Counted from the stretch's first letter, positions 36,840 through 45,451 are shown. The stretch: DNA of 64,000 nucleotides from Schlegelella_A sp036496385 (GCA_036496385.1 DASXLD010000092.1:1-64000); one strand, 5' to 3'. The notes: generated from the letters alone by a model not told the origin. Translations and numbers: made by a program.

Positions 36840-37701
36840 GCTTCATCAGCCCCTCGGGCCGCCAGACGAGGACGATCGCCATCAGCACGTAGACGCCGAC
36901 GCCGCTCCATTCGGCGAAGAAGACCTTGCCGAAGGTGTCGACGAAGCCGACCAGGAGCGACGCGACGAGCGCGCCGGTGATCGAGCCGATGCCGCCGATG
37001 ACGACGACGACGAAGCAGATGATCAGCACGCTCGAGCCCATGCCGGGATAGACCGACGACAGCGGCGCCGCGATCATGCCGGCGAGCGCGGCGAGCGCCA
37101 CGCCGCCGGCGAAGACGATCCGGTAGAGGTGGCGGATGTCGACGCCGAGGCCGCGCACCATGTCGCGATTGCTCGCGCCGGCGCGGATCATCATGCCGAG
37201 GCGGGTGCGGTTGACGACCGCGTAGAGAGCGAGCGCGACGACGAGGCACGCCGCCGACGCGAAGACGCGGTACCACGGGTACTCCATCAGGCCGCCGAGG
37301 CGAAAGCCGCCGGCGAGCCACGACGGCGCGGCGACGCCGTGGACGTCGTTGCCGACCAGGATGCTGCGCAGCTCCTCGAAGACGAGGATCAGCGCGTACG
37401 TCAGCAGCACCTGCTGCAGGTGGTCGCGCTCGTAGAGGAAGCTGAAGAACGCCCACTCGAGCAGGTAGCCGAAGATCGCGGCGATGGCGACGCCCGCGAT
37501 CAGCCGCGTCACGAACCAGTCGCCGAACCACGGCGCGAGCGCGAACGCGAGGTAGGCGCCGAGCATGTAGAAGCTGCCGTGCGCGAGGTTGATGACGCCC
37601 ATGATCCCGAAGATCAGCGTCAGGCCGCTGGCGACGAGAAAGAGCAGCAGGCCGTACTGGACGGCGTTGAGGCACTGGACGAGGAAGGTGGCTGCCTCCA
37701 T
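36829..37701 (-). CDS. livH: Branched-chain amino-acid-type ABC transporter permease (importer 2)
   Basis: 290-aa permease with the LivH signature 'MGVINLAHGSFYMLGAYL' near 33-50 and 'FLYERDHLQQVLLTYALIL'. 'RAGASNRDMVRGLGVD' in the cytoplasmic loop is also typical. ATG at 37701. It is separated from its binding-protein gene by 63 nt that carry a hairpin, a common way to let the binding protein be made in excess. Confidence 0.9.
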   Translation of the reverse strand: MEAATFLVQCLNAVQYGLLLFLVASGLTLIFGIMGVINLAHGSFYMLGAYLAFALAPWFGDWFVTRLIAGVAIAAIFGYLLEWAFFSFLYERDHLQQVLLTYALILVFEELRSILVGNDVHGVAAPSWLAGGFRLGGLMEYPWYRVFASAACLVVALALYAVVNRTRLGMMIRAGASNRDMVRGLGVDIRHLYRIVFAGGVALAALAGMIAAPLSSVYPGMGSSVLIICFVVVVIGGIGSITGALVASLLVGFVDTFGKVFFAEWSGVGVYVLMAIVLVWRPEGLMKRGA

Positions 37702-37727
37702 CGCCGCCTCAATGGCTGCGTCGAGCC

Positions 37728-37747
37728 GTGGCGAGTTCGGTCGCCAC
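37728..37747 (-). promoter_or_regulatory. Intercistronic hairpin between binding-protein gene and livH2
   Basis: A perfect 7-bp stem (gtggcga / tcgccac) with a 6-nt loop, extended by three more pairs across a one-base bulge. There is no T tract. Hairpins in this position of binding-protein operons usually stop 3' decay or attenuate transcription, giving more binding protein than permease. Functional role inferred from position. Confidence 0.5.
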
Positions 37748-37764
37748 GCTCACCCGCAAGGCGC

Positions 37765-38934
37765 TCAGAGCTTGCAGCCGCGCGCCGGGTCGGCGAGCGC
37801 CTTCGCCGCGATCGAGACGAGATCGTTCTCCTTGCCCTTGACCTGGCGCAGATAGATGTCCTGCACCGGGTTGCCGGCAGCCGAGAGGGTGAACTTGCCG
37901 CGCGGGCTGTCGACCGGCGTCTTTCTCATCGCCGCCGTCAGCTGGTCGCGTTTCGAGAGGTCGCCGCCGACTGCCTTCAGGCCGTTGGCGAGGATCTGCG
38001 CCGCGTCGTAGCCCTGCACGGCGTAGACGTCGGGCTGCGCCTTGTAGGCGATCGCGTAGGCCTTGCGGAAGGCGTTGTTCTTCGGCGTGTCGAGGTTGTC
38101 GGCGTAGTGCAGCGTCGTCAGCATGTTCTGCGCCGACGCGCCCTGTGCCTCGAGCGTGCCGTCGGTGAGAAAGCCCGGGCCGTAGAGCGGAATCGTCTTG
38201 TTGAGGCCGGCCGCGGCGTAGTCCTTGACGAACTTGACGGCGCCGCCGCCGGCGAAGAACGCGTAGACAGCATCGGGCTTCTGCGCCGCGATCTCGGTGA
38301 GGAGCGCCTGGAACTCGACGTTCGGGAACGGCACGGTGAGGTCCTTGATCACCTTGCCGCCGCCCTTCTCGAGCCCCTCGGTGAAGCCCTTCGTCGATTC
38401 GGCGCCGGCCGCGTACGCCCAGGTGATCGTCATCGCCCGCTTGACGCCCTTCTGGCCGGCGACGACGCCCATCGCGTAGCCCGGCTGCCAGTTCGAAAAC
38501 GAGCTGCGCACGATGTTCGCGCTGCACATCGGCCCGGTGATCGCGTCGGCGCCGGCGTTCGGGATGACGAGCAAGGTGTTGTTGTCCTTGGCCGCCTTCG
38601 CCATCGCCAGCGCGACGCCGGAGTGGACGGTGCCGACGAGAACGTCGACGTTGTCGCGCTTGATCAGCTTGTTGACGTTGTCGGTCGCCTTCGATGGATC
38701 CGATTCGTCGTCGACCTTGAAATACTGGATCTCGCGCCCGCCGAGCTTGCCGCCCTGTTCCTGCACGTACAGCTTGAAGCCGTTCTCGATCGCGGTGCCG
38801 AGCGCCGCATAGGTCCCCGAGTACGGCAGCATGAGGCCGATCTTGATCGGCGCAGTCGATTGCGCCGTCGCTGCCGACGCGACGAGCAACGTCGCGAGTG
38901 CAAGGGCGCGAGTCGCGAGGGAAACGTGTTGCAT
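37765..38934 (-). CDS. Periplasmic substrate-binding protein of ABC importer 2
   Basis: 389 aa, of usual LivK-family length. ATG 38934 has AGGAG 6 nt upstream and is followed by a signal peptide (MQHVSLATRALALATLLVASAATA-Q). Mature N-terminus 'IKIGLMLPYSGTYAALG', then 'VDVLVGTVHSGVALAMAKAA', 'FPNVEFQALL' and 'GYDAAQILANGL'. First gene of importer 2. The 'LPYSGTYAALG' type occurs in binding proteins for aromatic acids as well as amino acids. Proximity to the box genes favours an aromatic ligand such as benzoate (inference). Confidence 0.87.
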   Translation of the reverse strand: MQHVSLATRALALATLLVASAATAQSTAPIKIGLMLPYSGTYAALGTAIENGFKLYVQEQGGKLGGREIQYFKVDDESDPSKATDNVNKLIKRDNVDVLVGTVHSGVALAMAKAAKDNNTLLVIPNAGADAITGPMCSANIVRSSFSNWQPGYAMGVVAGQKGVKRAMTITWAYAAGAESTKGFTEGLEKGGGKVIKDLTVPFPNVEFQALLTEIAAQKPDAVYAFFAGGGAVKFVKDYAAAGLNKTIPLYGPGFLTDGTLEAQGASAQNMLTTLHYADNLDTPKNNAFRKAYAIAYKAQPDVYAVQGYDAAQILANGLKAVGGDLSKRDQLTAAMRKTPVDSPRGKFTLSAAGNPVQDIYLRQVKGKENDLVSIAAKALADPARGCKL

Positions 38935-39201
38935 GAAGGCTCCTGCAGAAGGGCAATCGGCGCGGCTCTCGTGCCGCCCGGTCCGCGACGCTAGCGCAGC
39001 ACCGGCGGCGCGGCCATGCGTATAAATCAGAGGAGGAGGGCGTGCCTCGGGAGACGCATCCATGCACGCTCGCGTAAATCCCGAGCGGGCACGGCGGCTT
39101 TTCGATACCGACGCACGGGATTCGATAGACCGCGCTCGCGCCCTTCGGCACCCTTGCCGGATCGAAGACGGCACCGTCGCCGCGACCGAGGAGACGCTTT
39201 C

Positions 39202-41070
39202 ATGACTGCCCCCGATCCCCGTGCCAAGGACGCCGCGCGCGTTCGCTTGTCGCTCCTGTTCTCGCTGGTTGCAGCGTCGGCGCTGCCGATCGGTTGCGGC
39301 GGCAGCGACTCGCCGGCACCGGCGCCCGCGCCGGCTCCTGCTCCCGCACCGGCGCCGGTCGCGCTGGCGTGCGACGACACGATGAAGACGGCGTTCGTTC
39401 CCGACGCCGACACGACGGTCCTCCTCGTCAAGTCGTTCCTGAAGGGCGACTCGCTGGCGTTGTCGGGGACTGCGGCGTCGCCGGCGCCGCCGGTCGCTGC
39501 CAACGACCTCTGCTTCGTCAAGCTCAACGTCGGTCCCGGCAACTCCGGCCCGGCGGGCGCACCGTCGACATCGCCGGGCATCGGCATCGAGGTCTGGTTG
39601 CCCTCGCCGGCCAACTGGAACAGTCGCATCCACAACCTCGGCGGCGGCGGCTGGGCCGGCGGCAACCAGGGGTCGACGACCGTGATCGGCAACGTCGGCG
39701 CGGCGGCGACCGCGGGCAACGAGGGCTCGGTCGTGGGGACGACCGACACCGGTCACGCGGTCGGCAACGGCTCGTTCGCGATGAACCCCGACGGCACGAT
39801 CAATTCGACCCTCTGGGAGGACTTCGCGGAGCGCAGCCTCCACCAGCTGGCGTTGAAGACGAAGGCTCTCACCGAGGCCTATTACCTGCAGACGCAGAAA
39901 TTCGCGTACTGGGACGGCTGCTCGACGGGCGGCAGGCAGGGCTACAAGATCATCCAGAACGATCCCACCGACTACGACGGCTATCTCGTCGGCGCGCCGG
40001 CGTTCAACTGGACGAAGTTCATCACCGCGGAGCTGTACCCGCAGATCGTCTACCAGCGCGACCTCGGCGGCGTGCCGCTCACGGCAGCGCAGCAGGCGCT
40101 CGTGAACGCCGACGCGGTCAGCGCCTGCGACGTCGTCGGCGGCCAGCATCTCGGCTACGTCGCCGATCCAGAGCAGTGCACCTACGACCCGACCAGGGAC
40201 GCGGCGGTGCTGTGCACCGGAACCATCGGGACCGGTGGCGTTGTCGGCACCAACGGCACGGCGGCGTGCGTCACGCCGGTTCAGGCGCAGGCCATGAACA
40301 AGATCTGGTTCGGTCAGACGCCCGACGGTACGGTGCCCGACCCGGCCGCCGACAACGGCTTCACCGCCAACCTGACCGACGGCCAGCTCTGGTACGGCCT
40401 CAGCCGCGGCGCGACCTTGAGCGGGTTGGCTGGCAACAATCCGTTCTCGATCTCTTCGGACATGGTCGCGCTCGAGCTGCAGAACCCGACTCTGGCGACG
40501 CCGAGCTTCGTCAACGCGACCGGCAACGGCGCCAACGGCTGGAAGAACCTGACTTACGGGCAGCTCGCCAACGCCGCCGCCCAAGGGGTGGCGCTGCAAC
40601 CGTTCTTCGGCAACATCAATACCGACAACTCCGACCTGAGCGGCGTGCAGGCGAGCGGCGCCAAGATCATCCAGTATCACGGCATGGCCGACGTGCTGAT
40701 TCCGACGGCGAACTCGATCAACTACTACAACCGTGTCGCCAACATGGACGGCGGCTTCAGCAAGACGCAGGCCTACGACCGGCTGTTCCTGATCGGCGGC
40801 ATGGGCCATTGCGCGGGCGTCGGCACGGCGCAGGGAACGAGCGGTGTGAGCCCGCCGATCACGGCCGCCAACCTGCCCCTGCCGGCCGCCGGCCAGTTGT
40901 TCTCGGCGATGACGGCGTGGGTCGAAGGCGGTGCGGCCTCGGCGCCGGCGTCGATCACGCTGACGTCGACCGACGCCAGCGCGAGCCAGCTGCTCTGCCC
41001 GTATCCGCAAAAGCCCACTTACGGCGGCATCGGCGCGATCACCGCGGCGGCAAGCTACACCTGCAAATAG
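39202..41070 (+). CDS. Tannase/feruloyl esterase family lipoprotein
   Basis: 622 aa. ATG 39202 is chosen for GAGGAG about 9 nt upstream and because a lipoprotein-like signal follows at once, with the Cys in 'LPIGCGGSDS' and then an AP-repeat linker (about residues 37-51). The lipobox is imperfect. The catalytic triad is visible: S241 in 'GCSTGGRQG', D497 in 'HGMADVLIP' and H536 in 'GGMGHCAG', with C240 and C537 next to Ser and His, the CS-D-HC pattern of the family. Such enzymes split esters of aromatic acids (gallate, ferulate, hydroxyethyl terephthalate). Probably acts outside the inner membrane and releases aromatic acids for importer 2 and the box pathway. A TATAAA lies at 39021-39026, too far upstream to assign with confidence. 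Confidence 0.87.
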   Translation: MTAPDPRAKDAARVRLSLLFSLVAASALPIGCGGSDSPAPAPAPAPAPAPAPVALACDDTMKTAFVPDADTTVLLVKSFLKGDSLALSGTAASPAPPVAANDLCFVKLNVGPGNSGPAGAPSTSPGIGIEVWLPSPANWNSRIHNLGGGGWAGGNQGSTTVIGNVGAAATAGNEGSVVGTTDTGHAVGNGSFAMNPDGTINSTLWEDFAERSLHQLALKTKALTEAYYLQTQKFAYWDGCSTGGRQGYKIIQNDPTDYDGYLVGAPAFNWTKFITAELYPQIVYQRDLGGVPLTAAQQALVNADAVSACDVVGGQHLGYVADPEQCTYDPTRDAAVLCTGTIGTGGVVGTNGTAACVTPVQAQAMNKIWFGQTPDGTVPDPAADNGFTANLTDGQLWYGLSRGATLSGLAGNNPFSISSDMVALELQNPTLATPSFVNATGNGANGWKNLTYGQLANAAAQGVALQPFFGNINTDNSDLSGVQASGAKIIQYHGMADVLIPTANSINYYNRVANMDGGFSKTQAYDRLFLIGGMGHCAGVGTAQGTSGVSPPITAANLPLPAAGQLFSAMTAWVEGGAASAPASITLTSTDASASQLLCPYPQKPTYGGIGAITAAASYTCK

Positions 41071-41101
41071 CGAGGCGGCGGCAACCGTTGAGACGGCGCG
41101 C

Positions 41102-41980
41102 TCAGGCGCGCCGCCTCGCTTGCGCCGGTGTGCGCCCGGTGCGGCGGCGAAACGCTTCGGTGAAATGCGACTGGCTGGCAAAACCGGTGGTGAGCGCGAT
41201 CTCGCTGAGCGACATCTCGCTGCCGAGCAGCACCTCGGCGCGTCGGATGCGGCGCGCGAGCACGAAGTGGTGCGGCGTCGCGTCGACGGTGGCCTTGAAG
41301 AGTCGTGAGAACGTGTACGGGCTCATCGCCAGTTGCGCCGAGAGTCGCGCCACGCTGAGGTCGGAGCCGAGGTTGATGTCGATGAACTCGATCGCGCGCT
41401 GCAGCTGCCGTGTCGAGAGGGTGCGCTGGGCGTTCGGCGCCGTCTCGCCGGCCGCGTACCGGCTGCGCAGGCGCGACAGCAGGGCGAGCGAGATGCCTTC
41501 GGCGAAGAGCTTGCCCGAAGGGCAGCCGGCATCGACCTCGGCGCGGATGCAGCCGCACAACCGCTCGAGGATCGGGTCGCGGGTCGAGAGCAGGGTGCGC
41601 GGCTCGACGGCGCCGGCGTCGTCGTGCACGTACGAGCGAACGCGCTCCGGGTCGACCTCGACGGCGAGCACCTCGCCGGGCGTGCAGTCCCACCAGCCGT
41701 GGTCCATGAGGAAACCCGACGAGAAGACGTCGACCTGGCCCGGGGCGAGCGCGAGGTCGTACACGGTCTTGCCCGAGCGGATGCGTGATCGGCCGTGCGC
41801 GCCGATGTGCACGAGGAGCAGCGGATGCGGGTTGTAGCGATGCGCAACCTCGCCCTTCTGCATGTGCGGGTGGATCTCGAACGGCAGGCCCGACCAGGCG
41901 TTGATCGGCAGTGGCGCGAGCGGCTTGCCGTCGAGGCCGATGACGCGGTCTTCTTCGAGCAAGGGGATGTGCGATGCCAT
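41102..41980 (-). CDS. AraC-family transcriptional regulator
   Basis: 292 aa. The N-terminal cupin-like sensor domain (about 1-150) contains 'HPLLLVHIGAHGRS'. The C-terminal double helix-turn-helix (about 190-290) includes 'LSVARLSAQLAMSPYTFSR' and 'LSEIALTTGFASQSHFTEAF', followed by 'RRTGRTPAQARR'. Third gene of a - strand run with bclA and the hydrolase, 18 nt after the hydrolase stop, so likely co-expressed with the aromatic genes. Its ligand may be an aromatic acid or ester; target promoters are not evident. Confidence 0.9.
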   Translation of the reverse strand: MASHIPLLEEDRVIGLDGKPLAPLPINAWSGLPFEIHPHMQKGEVAHRYNPHPLLLVHIGAHGRSRIRSGKTVYDLALAPGQVDVFSSGFLMDHGWWDCTPGEVLAVEVDPERVRSYVHDDAGAVEPRTLLSTRDPILERLCGCIRAEVDAGCPSGKLFAEGISLALLSRLRSRYAAGETAPNAQRTLSTRQLQRAIEFIDINLGSDLSVARLSAQLAMSPYTFSRLFKATVDATPHHFVLARRIRRAEVLLGSEMSLSEIALTTGFASQSHFTEAFRRRTGRTPAQARRRA

Positions 41981-41998
41981 CGCGTGCCCGGCTCGCGC

Positions 41999-42796
41999 TC
42001 AGGTGCCGGCGATGAAGCGCCCGGCCTCGCGCATCAGGGCCTCGGGCTGGTCGCGGTGCGGCGAATGGCCGCAGTCGGCAATGGCGACGAGCCGAGTGCC
42101 CGGAACGTGCCGCGCCACGGCGCGGATCTGCTCGAGCGTGCCGTACTCGTCGTCTTCGCCTTGCAGGGCGAGCACCGGCGCCGCAATGCCTTCGATGTCG
42201 CGCTCGATGTTCCAGCTGCGGAACCCCGGCGCCAGCCAAGCGTCGTTCCAGCCGTGGAACGCCGAGTCGGCGTCGTCGTGATAGTGCGAAAGGCGATCGC
42301 GCAGGTCGCTGGCGCGATACGCTTCGCGCGCCCTTTCGATGCTGGCGATCGAAACGTCTTCCACGAACAGATGCGGCGCCACCGCGATCACGCCGGCCAC
42401 CGGGTGCTTGGCCGCGTGAAGCAGGGCGATCGAGGCGCCGTCGCTGTGGCCGAAGAGCCAGGGCCGCGCGATGCCGACCGCTGCCAGCAGCGCCGGCAGC
42501 ACCTCTTCGGCCTGGCGGTGCATGAAATCGGGCGCCCAGCGCTCGTCGCGAGGGCGCGCCGTCGAGCGGCCGTAGCCGGGCCGTGAGTACACGAATCCGG
42601 AAAGGTCGCGCTCGGCACAGAAGCGCTCGGGGAAGTCCTTCCACATCGCGACCGAGCCGAGGCCTTCGTGCAGGAAGACGACCGGGGGCAGCGGCGAAGC
42701 GGCGACGCCGACCCACGCGAACTCGATGCGCTGCGGCACGCCGCGCCACGAGATGCGGGCCGAGCCCGCCGCAGCTCGGGCGCCGTCTTCGATCAT
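41999..42796 (-). CDS. Alpha/beta hydrolase of the box cluster
   Basis: 265 aa. The fold is marked by 'VVFLHEGLGSVAMWKDFP' (oxyanion region), nucleophile elbow 'GHSDG' and C-terminal 'DCGHSPHRDQPE' with the catalytic His; an Asp lies in 'LQGEDDEYG'. ATG 42796 is 5 nt beyond the bclA stop. Similar hydrolases accompany box genes elsewhere, where a role in clearing CoA-thioester or lactone by-products has been discussed. The substrate here is unknown. Confidence 0.85.
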   Translation of the reverse strand: MIEDGARAAAGSARISWRGVPQRIEFAWVGVAASPLPPVVFLHEGLGSVAMWKDFPERFCAERDLSGFVYSRPGYGRSTARPRDERWAPDFMHRQAEEVLPALLAAVGIARPWLFGHSDGASIALLHAAKHPVAGVIAVAPHLFVEDVSIASIERAREAYRASDLRDRLSHYHDDADSAFHGWNDAWLAPGFRSWNIERDIEGIAAPVLALQGEDDEYGTLEQIRAVARHVPGTRLVAIADCGHSPHRDQPEALMREAGRFIAGT

Positions 42797-42801
42797 CGTT
42801 T

Positions 42802-44367
42802 TCACTTTGCTGCCGCGCGCTCGCGGTCGCGCAGGCGAAAGCGCTGGATCTTCCCGGTGGCCGTCTTCGGCAGCTCGTCGACGAACTCGAACGAGCGCGG
42901 GTACTTGAACGGTGCGAGGCGCTCTTTGACGAAAGCCTTCAGCTCGGCCTCGCTCACCTGCTGGCCGGGCTTCGCGACGACGAAAGCCTTCGTCTTCACG
43001 AGGCCCTCGCGGTCCTCGACGCCGATCACCGCCGACTCGAGCACCGCCGGGTGCTGCATGAGCGTCGACTCGACCTCGAACGGCGAGACCCAGATGCCGC
43101 TCACCTTGAGCATGTCGTCGCTGCGGCCGGCATAGGTGTAGTAGCCATCCGCGTCGCGCGAGTACTTGTCGCCGCTCTTCGTCCAGCCGCCCTGGAAGGT
43201 GTCGCGCGAGCGCTCGCGGTCGCTCCAGTACATGAGCGCGGCGCTCGGGCCGCGGATGTAGAGGTCGCCCACGTCGCCGACCGCCACCGGGCGGCCGTCG
43301 TCGCCGCGCAGCTCGACTTCGTAGCCCTCGACGGGCTTGCCGGTCGTGCCGTAGCGAATGTCGCCGGGCCGGTTCGAGATGAAGATGTGCAGCATCTCGG
43401 TCGAGCCGATGCCGTCGACGATGGCCGAGCCGAAGTGCTTCTCGAATCGCTGCCCGATCTCGGCCGGGAGCGCTTCGCCCGCCGACGAGCACATGCGCAG
43501 GCGCACCGCCGCGCGCGCCGGCAGCGCCGGCGAGGCGAGCATGCCGGCGAAGCCCGTCGGCGCGCCGAAGAAGACCGTGGGTCGCGTTGCGACATCGGTC
43601 GCCGTCCAGCGCCTGAAGACTGCGTCGGGCGTCGGCCGCTCGGCCATGAGCACGACGCTCGCGCCGACCGAGAGCGGAAAGGTGAGCGCGTTGCCCAGGC
43701 CATAGGCGAAGTAGAGCTTGGCGGCGGAAAAGCACACGTCGCTGTCGCCGAGGCCGAGCACCGGCTTGGCGTAGAGCTCGGCCGTCCACCACAGATTGGC
43801 GTGCGTGTGCACCGTGCCCTTCGGCCTCCCGGTCGATCCCGAGGAGTAGAGCCAGAAGGCCGGGTCGTCGCGATGCGTCGACGCCGGCGCGGCGAGCGCG
43901 GCCCGGTCGGCGATGAACGTCTCGAAGGCGATCGTGCCTGCGGGCACGGCGCCCGACGCCTGCGCGACGACGACGGTCTTCACCTCGTTCGCCGCCTTCG
44001 CCCGTGCCGCATTCAGCGTGGGCAGGAGCGATGCGGAGACGAGCGCGGCCTGGGCGCGGCTGTGCTGCAGCATGAAGGCGTAGTCGTCGGCGGTGAGCAG
44101 CGTGTTCACGCAAACCGGGACGATGCCGGCGTAGAGGCAACCCAGGAACGAAACCGGCCACTCGTTGCTGTCGAGCATGAGAAGCAGCACGCGCTCCTCG
44201 CGGCGAACGCCGGCGGCGAGCAATGCCGCGGCGAACCGGCGCGCCTGCCGCTCCAGCTCGCCGTAGCTCAGGCGGCCGCGATCGTCGACGTAGGCGAGCC
44301 TGGCGGAGCGCTCGGTATTCGCAGCGAACAGATGCGCCGCGAAGTTGAAGACGGCGGGCGGGGTCAT
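42802..44367 (-). CDS. bclA: Benzoate-CoA ligase
   Basis: 521-aa adenylate-forming ligase, the right length for BclA/BadA. P-loop-like 'YSSGSTGRPKG' begins at Y174. 'FFGAPTGFAGML' and 'SSAGEALPAEIG' line the acyl pocket, and 'GIGSTEMLHIFISNRPG' is characteristic of benzoate-type ligases. The hinge is 'YYTYAGRSDDMLKVSG' and the catalytic Lys lies in 'KTATGKIQRF' near the C-terminus. Converts benzoate, ATP and CoA to benzoyl-CoA, the BoxAB substrate. Divergent from boxR, with a consensus TTGACA promoter between. Confidence 0.92.
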   Translation of the reverse strand: MTPPAVFNFAAHLFAANTERSARLAYVDDRGRLSYGELERQARRFAAALLAAGVRREERVLLLMLDSNEWPVSFLGCLYAGIVPVCVNTLLTADDYAFMLQHSRAQAALVSASLLPTLNAARAKAANEVKTVVVAQASGAVPAGTIAFETFIADRAALAAPASTHRDDPAFWLYSSGSTGRPKGTVHTHANLWWTAELYAKPVLGLGDSDVCFSAAKLYFAYGLGNALTFPLSVGASVVLMAERPTPDAVFRRWTATDVATRPTVFFGAPTGFAGMLASPALPARAAVRLRMCSSAGEALPAEIGQRFEKHFGSAIVDGIGSTEMLHIFISNRPGDIRYGTTGKPVEGYEVELRGDDGRPVAVGDVGDLYIRGPSAALMYWSDRERSRDTFQGGWTKSGDKYSRDADGYYTYAGRSDDMLKVSGIWVSPFEVESTLMQHPAVLESAVIGVEDREGLVKTKAFVVAKPGQQVSEAELKAFVKERLAPFKYPRSFEFVDELPKTATGKIQRFRLRDRERAAAK

Positions 44368-44418
44368 CTCACGTGTCTCCAGGGATCAAGTTCGGGCCGG
44401 ACTCGAGCCCGGGCGGCG

Positions 44419-44447
44419 ACGATAGGGCTGGCTTCCGCGCCTGTCAA
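44419..44447 (-). promoter_or_regulatory. Promoter of bclA
   Basis: On the minus strand TTGACA (44447-44442), a 17-nt spacer and TATCGT (44424-44419), 52 nt upstream of the bclA ATG. A perfect -35 with optimal spacing. The operator-like box 44447-44460 abuts the -35 on its upstream side, so BoxR bound there could touch polymerase. Confidence 0.65.
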
Positions 44448-44460
44448 GCAATATAATGCA
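44447..44460. promoter_or_regulatory. BoxR operator-like box between bclA and boxR (AGCA-N6-TGCA)
   Basis: agcaatataatgca differs in one base from the TGCA-N6-TGCA pattern found twice upstream of boxC. It covers the boxR -10 (TATAAT, 44452-44457) and touches the bclA -35, so one bound dimer could control both divergent genes. BzdR/BoxR-type regulators are known to bind TGCA repeats. Confidence 0.6.
44452..44457 (+). promoter_or_regulatory. -10 element of boxR, implying a leaderless or near-leaderless mRNA
   Basis: A perfect TATAAT ends only 5 nt before the ATG at 44463. Transcription would then start at or within a base or two of the start codon. No good -35 is visible at 16-18 nt (TGGCTT at 44429-44434 is poor), and no ribosome-binding site exists. 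A later start codon is not available before the HTH domain. Confidence 0.5.
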
Positions 44461-44462
44461 TC

Positions 44463-45398
44463 ATGACTACCGGCAGGCGTCGGCCCCGAGCTTCCGCGTC
44501 GAAAGCGAAAGCGCCGAAGAAGGATCCGTTCCTGCTCGCTCTCGGCGAGCGCGTTCGCCTGCTGCGCGCCCGCCGCGGCCTTACTCGAAAGGGCGTGGCG
44601 CAAGCCTCGGGAGTTTCGGAGCGCCACCTCGCCAACCTCGAGTACGGCGTCGGCAACGCGTCCATCCTCGTCCTCCAGCAGGTGGCCTCGGCGCTCGACT
44701 GCGCCCTCGCCGAGCTGGTCGGCGACGTGACGACGAGCACGCCCGACTGGCTCATGCTGCGCGAGCTGCTGCAAAGCCGCAGCGACGCTGACGTGCGGCG
44801 CGCCCGGCTCGCGCTCGCTGCTCTCTTCGGCCACGGCAACATCGACCCGGCGCGCAGTCGCCGCCTGGCGCTGATCGGCCTGCGTGGCGCCGGCAAATCC
44901 ACGCTCGGTGCGATGCTCGCCGACGCGCTCGAGCTGCCCTTCGTCGAGCTGAGCCGCGAGATCGAGAAGATCGCCGGCTGCAGCATCCGCGAGATCCACG
45001 ACCTCTACGGCACCACCGCCTACCGGCGCTACGAGCGGCGCGCCCTCGACGAGGTGGTGAAGGCGCACGCCGCGGTGGTCATCGCCACGCCGGGCGGCAT
45101 CGTCGCCGAGCCGGCCACCTTCGAGCAGCTCCTCACGCACTGCACGACGATCTGGCTGCAAGCGTCGCCCGAGGAGCACATGGGCCGCGTCGCCGCGCAG
45201 GGCGACACGCGGCCCATGGCGGCGAGCCGCGAGGCCATGGACGACCTCCGCCGCATCCTCGCCGGTCGTGCGGCCTTCTACTCGAAAGCAGACGCTGTGC
45301 TCGACACGAGCGGAAGATCGACGGCGCAGAGCTTCGCTGCGCTGGCAGCGCTGGTGGCCGATCTCGCCGACATGCACGAAACTGCATCAACCTCTTGA
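44463..45398 (+). CDS. boxR: Benzoyl-CoA-responsive regulator BoxR (XRE HTH fused to shikimate-kinase-like domain)
   Basis: 311 aa. After a basic 25-residue lead come an XRE/HipB-type HTH ('LGERVRLLRARRGLTRKGVA', 'SGVSERHLANLEYG') at about 30-85, a linker, and a shikimate-kinase-like domain from about 135 with P-loop GLRGAGKS (139-146) and 'VELSREIEKIAG', then 'YRRYERRALDEV'. This fusion defines the BzdR/BoxR family, in which benzoyl-CoA bound to the kinase-like domain relieves repression of box genes. It sits between bclA and boxCBA, as in other box clusters, and its own -10 lies in an operator-like box, suggesting autoregulation. Confidence 0.92.
   Translation: MTTGRRRPRASASKAKAPKKDPFLLALGERVRLLRARRGLTRKGVAQASGVSERHLANLEYGVGNASILVLQQVASALDCALAELVGDVTTSTPDWLMLRELLQSRSDADVRRARLALAALFGHGNIDPARSRRLALIGLRGAGKSTLGAMLADALELPFVELSREIEKIAGCSIREIHDLYGTTAYRRYERRALDEVVKAHAAVVIATPGGIVAEPATFEQLLTHCTTIWLQASPEEHMGRVAAQGDTRPMAASREAMDDLRRILAGRAAFYSKADAVLDTSGRSTAQSFAALAALVADLADMHETASTS
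45373..45386. promoter_or_regulatory. Upstream TGCA-N6-TGCA box, within the 3' end of boxR
   Basis: tgcacgaaactgca matches TGCA-N6-TGCA exactly. It lies 8 nt upstream of the boxC -35 and inside the last codons of boxR. Its centre is 41 bp (close to four helical turns) from the centre of the downstream box, so two bound dimers would face the same side and could interact. Confidence 0.55.
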
Positions 45399-45424
45399 CC
45401 TGCCTACGAGGCATGCATTATGAT
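45395..45424 (+). promoter_or_regulatory. Promoter of boxCBA
   Basis: TTGACC (45395-45400), an 18-nt spacer and TATGAT (45419-45424), with transcription expected near 45431. The -35 overlaps the boxR stop codon. The downstream TGCA box covers the -10, the classic geometry for a repressor that blocks polymerase. Confidence 0.65.
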
Positions 45425-45427
45425 GCA
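45414..45427. promoter_or_regulatory. TGCA-N6-TGCA operator over the boxC -10
   Basis: tgcattatgatgca is an exact TGCA-N6-TGCA and a near-perfect palindrome (12 of 14 positions symmetric). It overlaps the -10 TATGAT. It agrees at 11 of 14 positions with the box at the bclA/boxR promoter read on the minus strand. Best candidate for the main BoxR operator. Confidence 0.65.
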
Positions 45428-45451
45428 TAAATCGTTCGAAGGAGACCCCTC

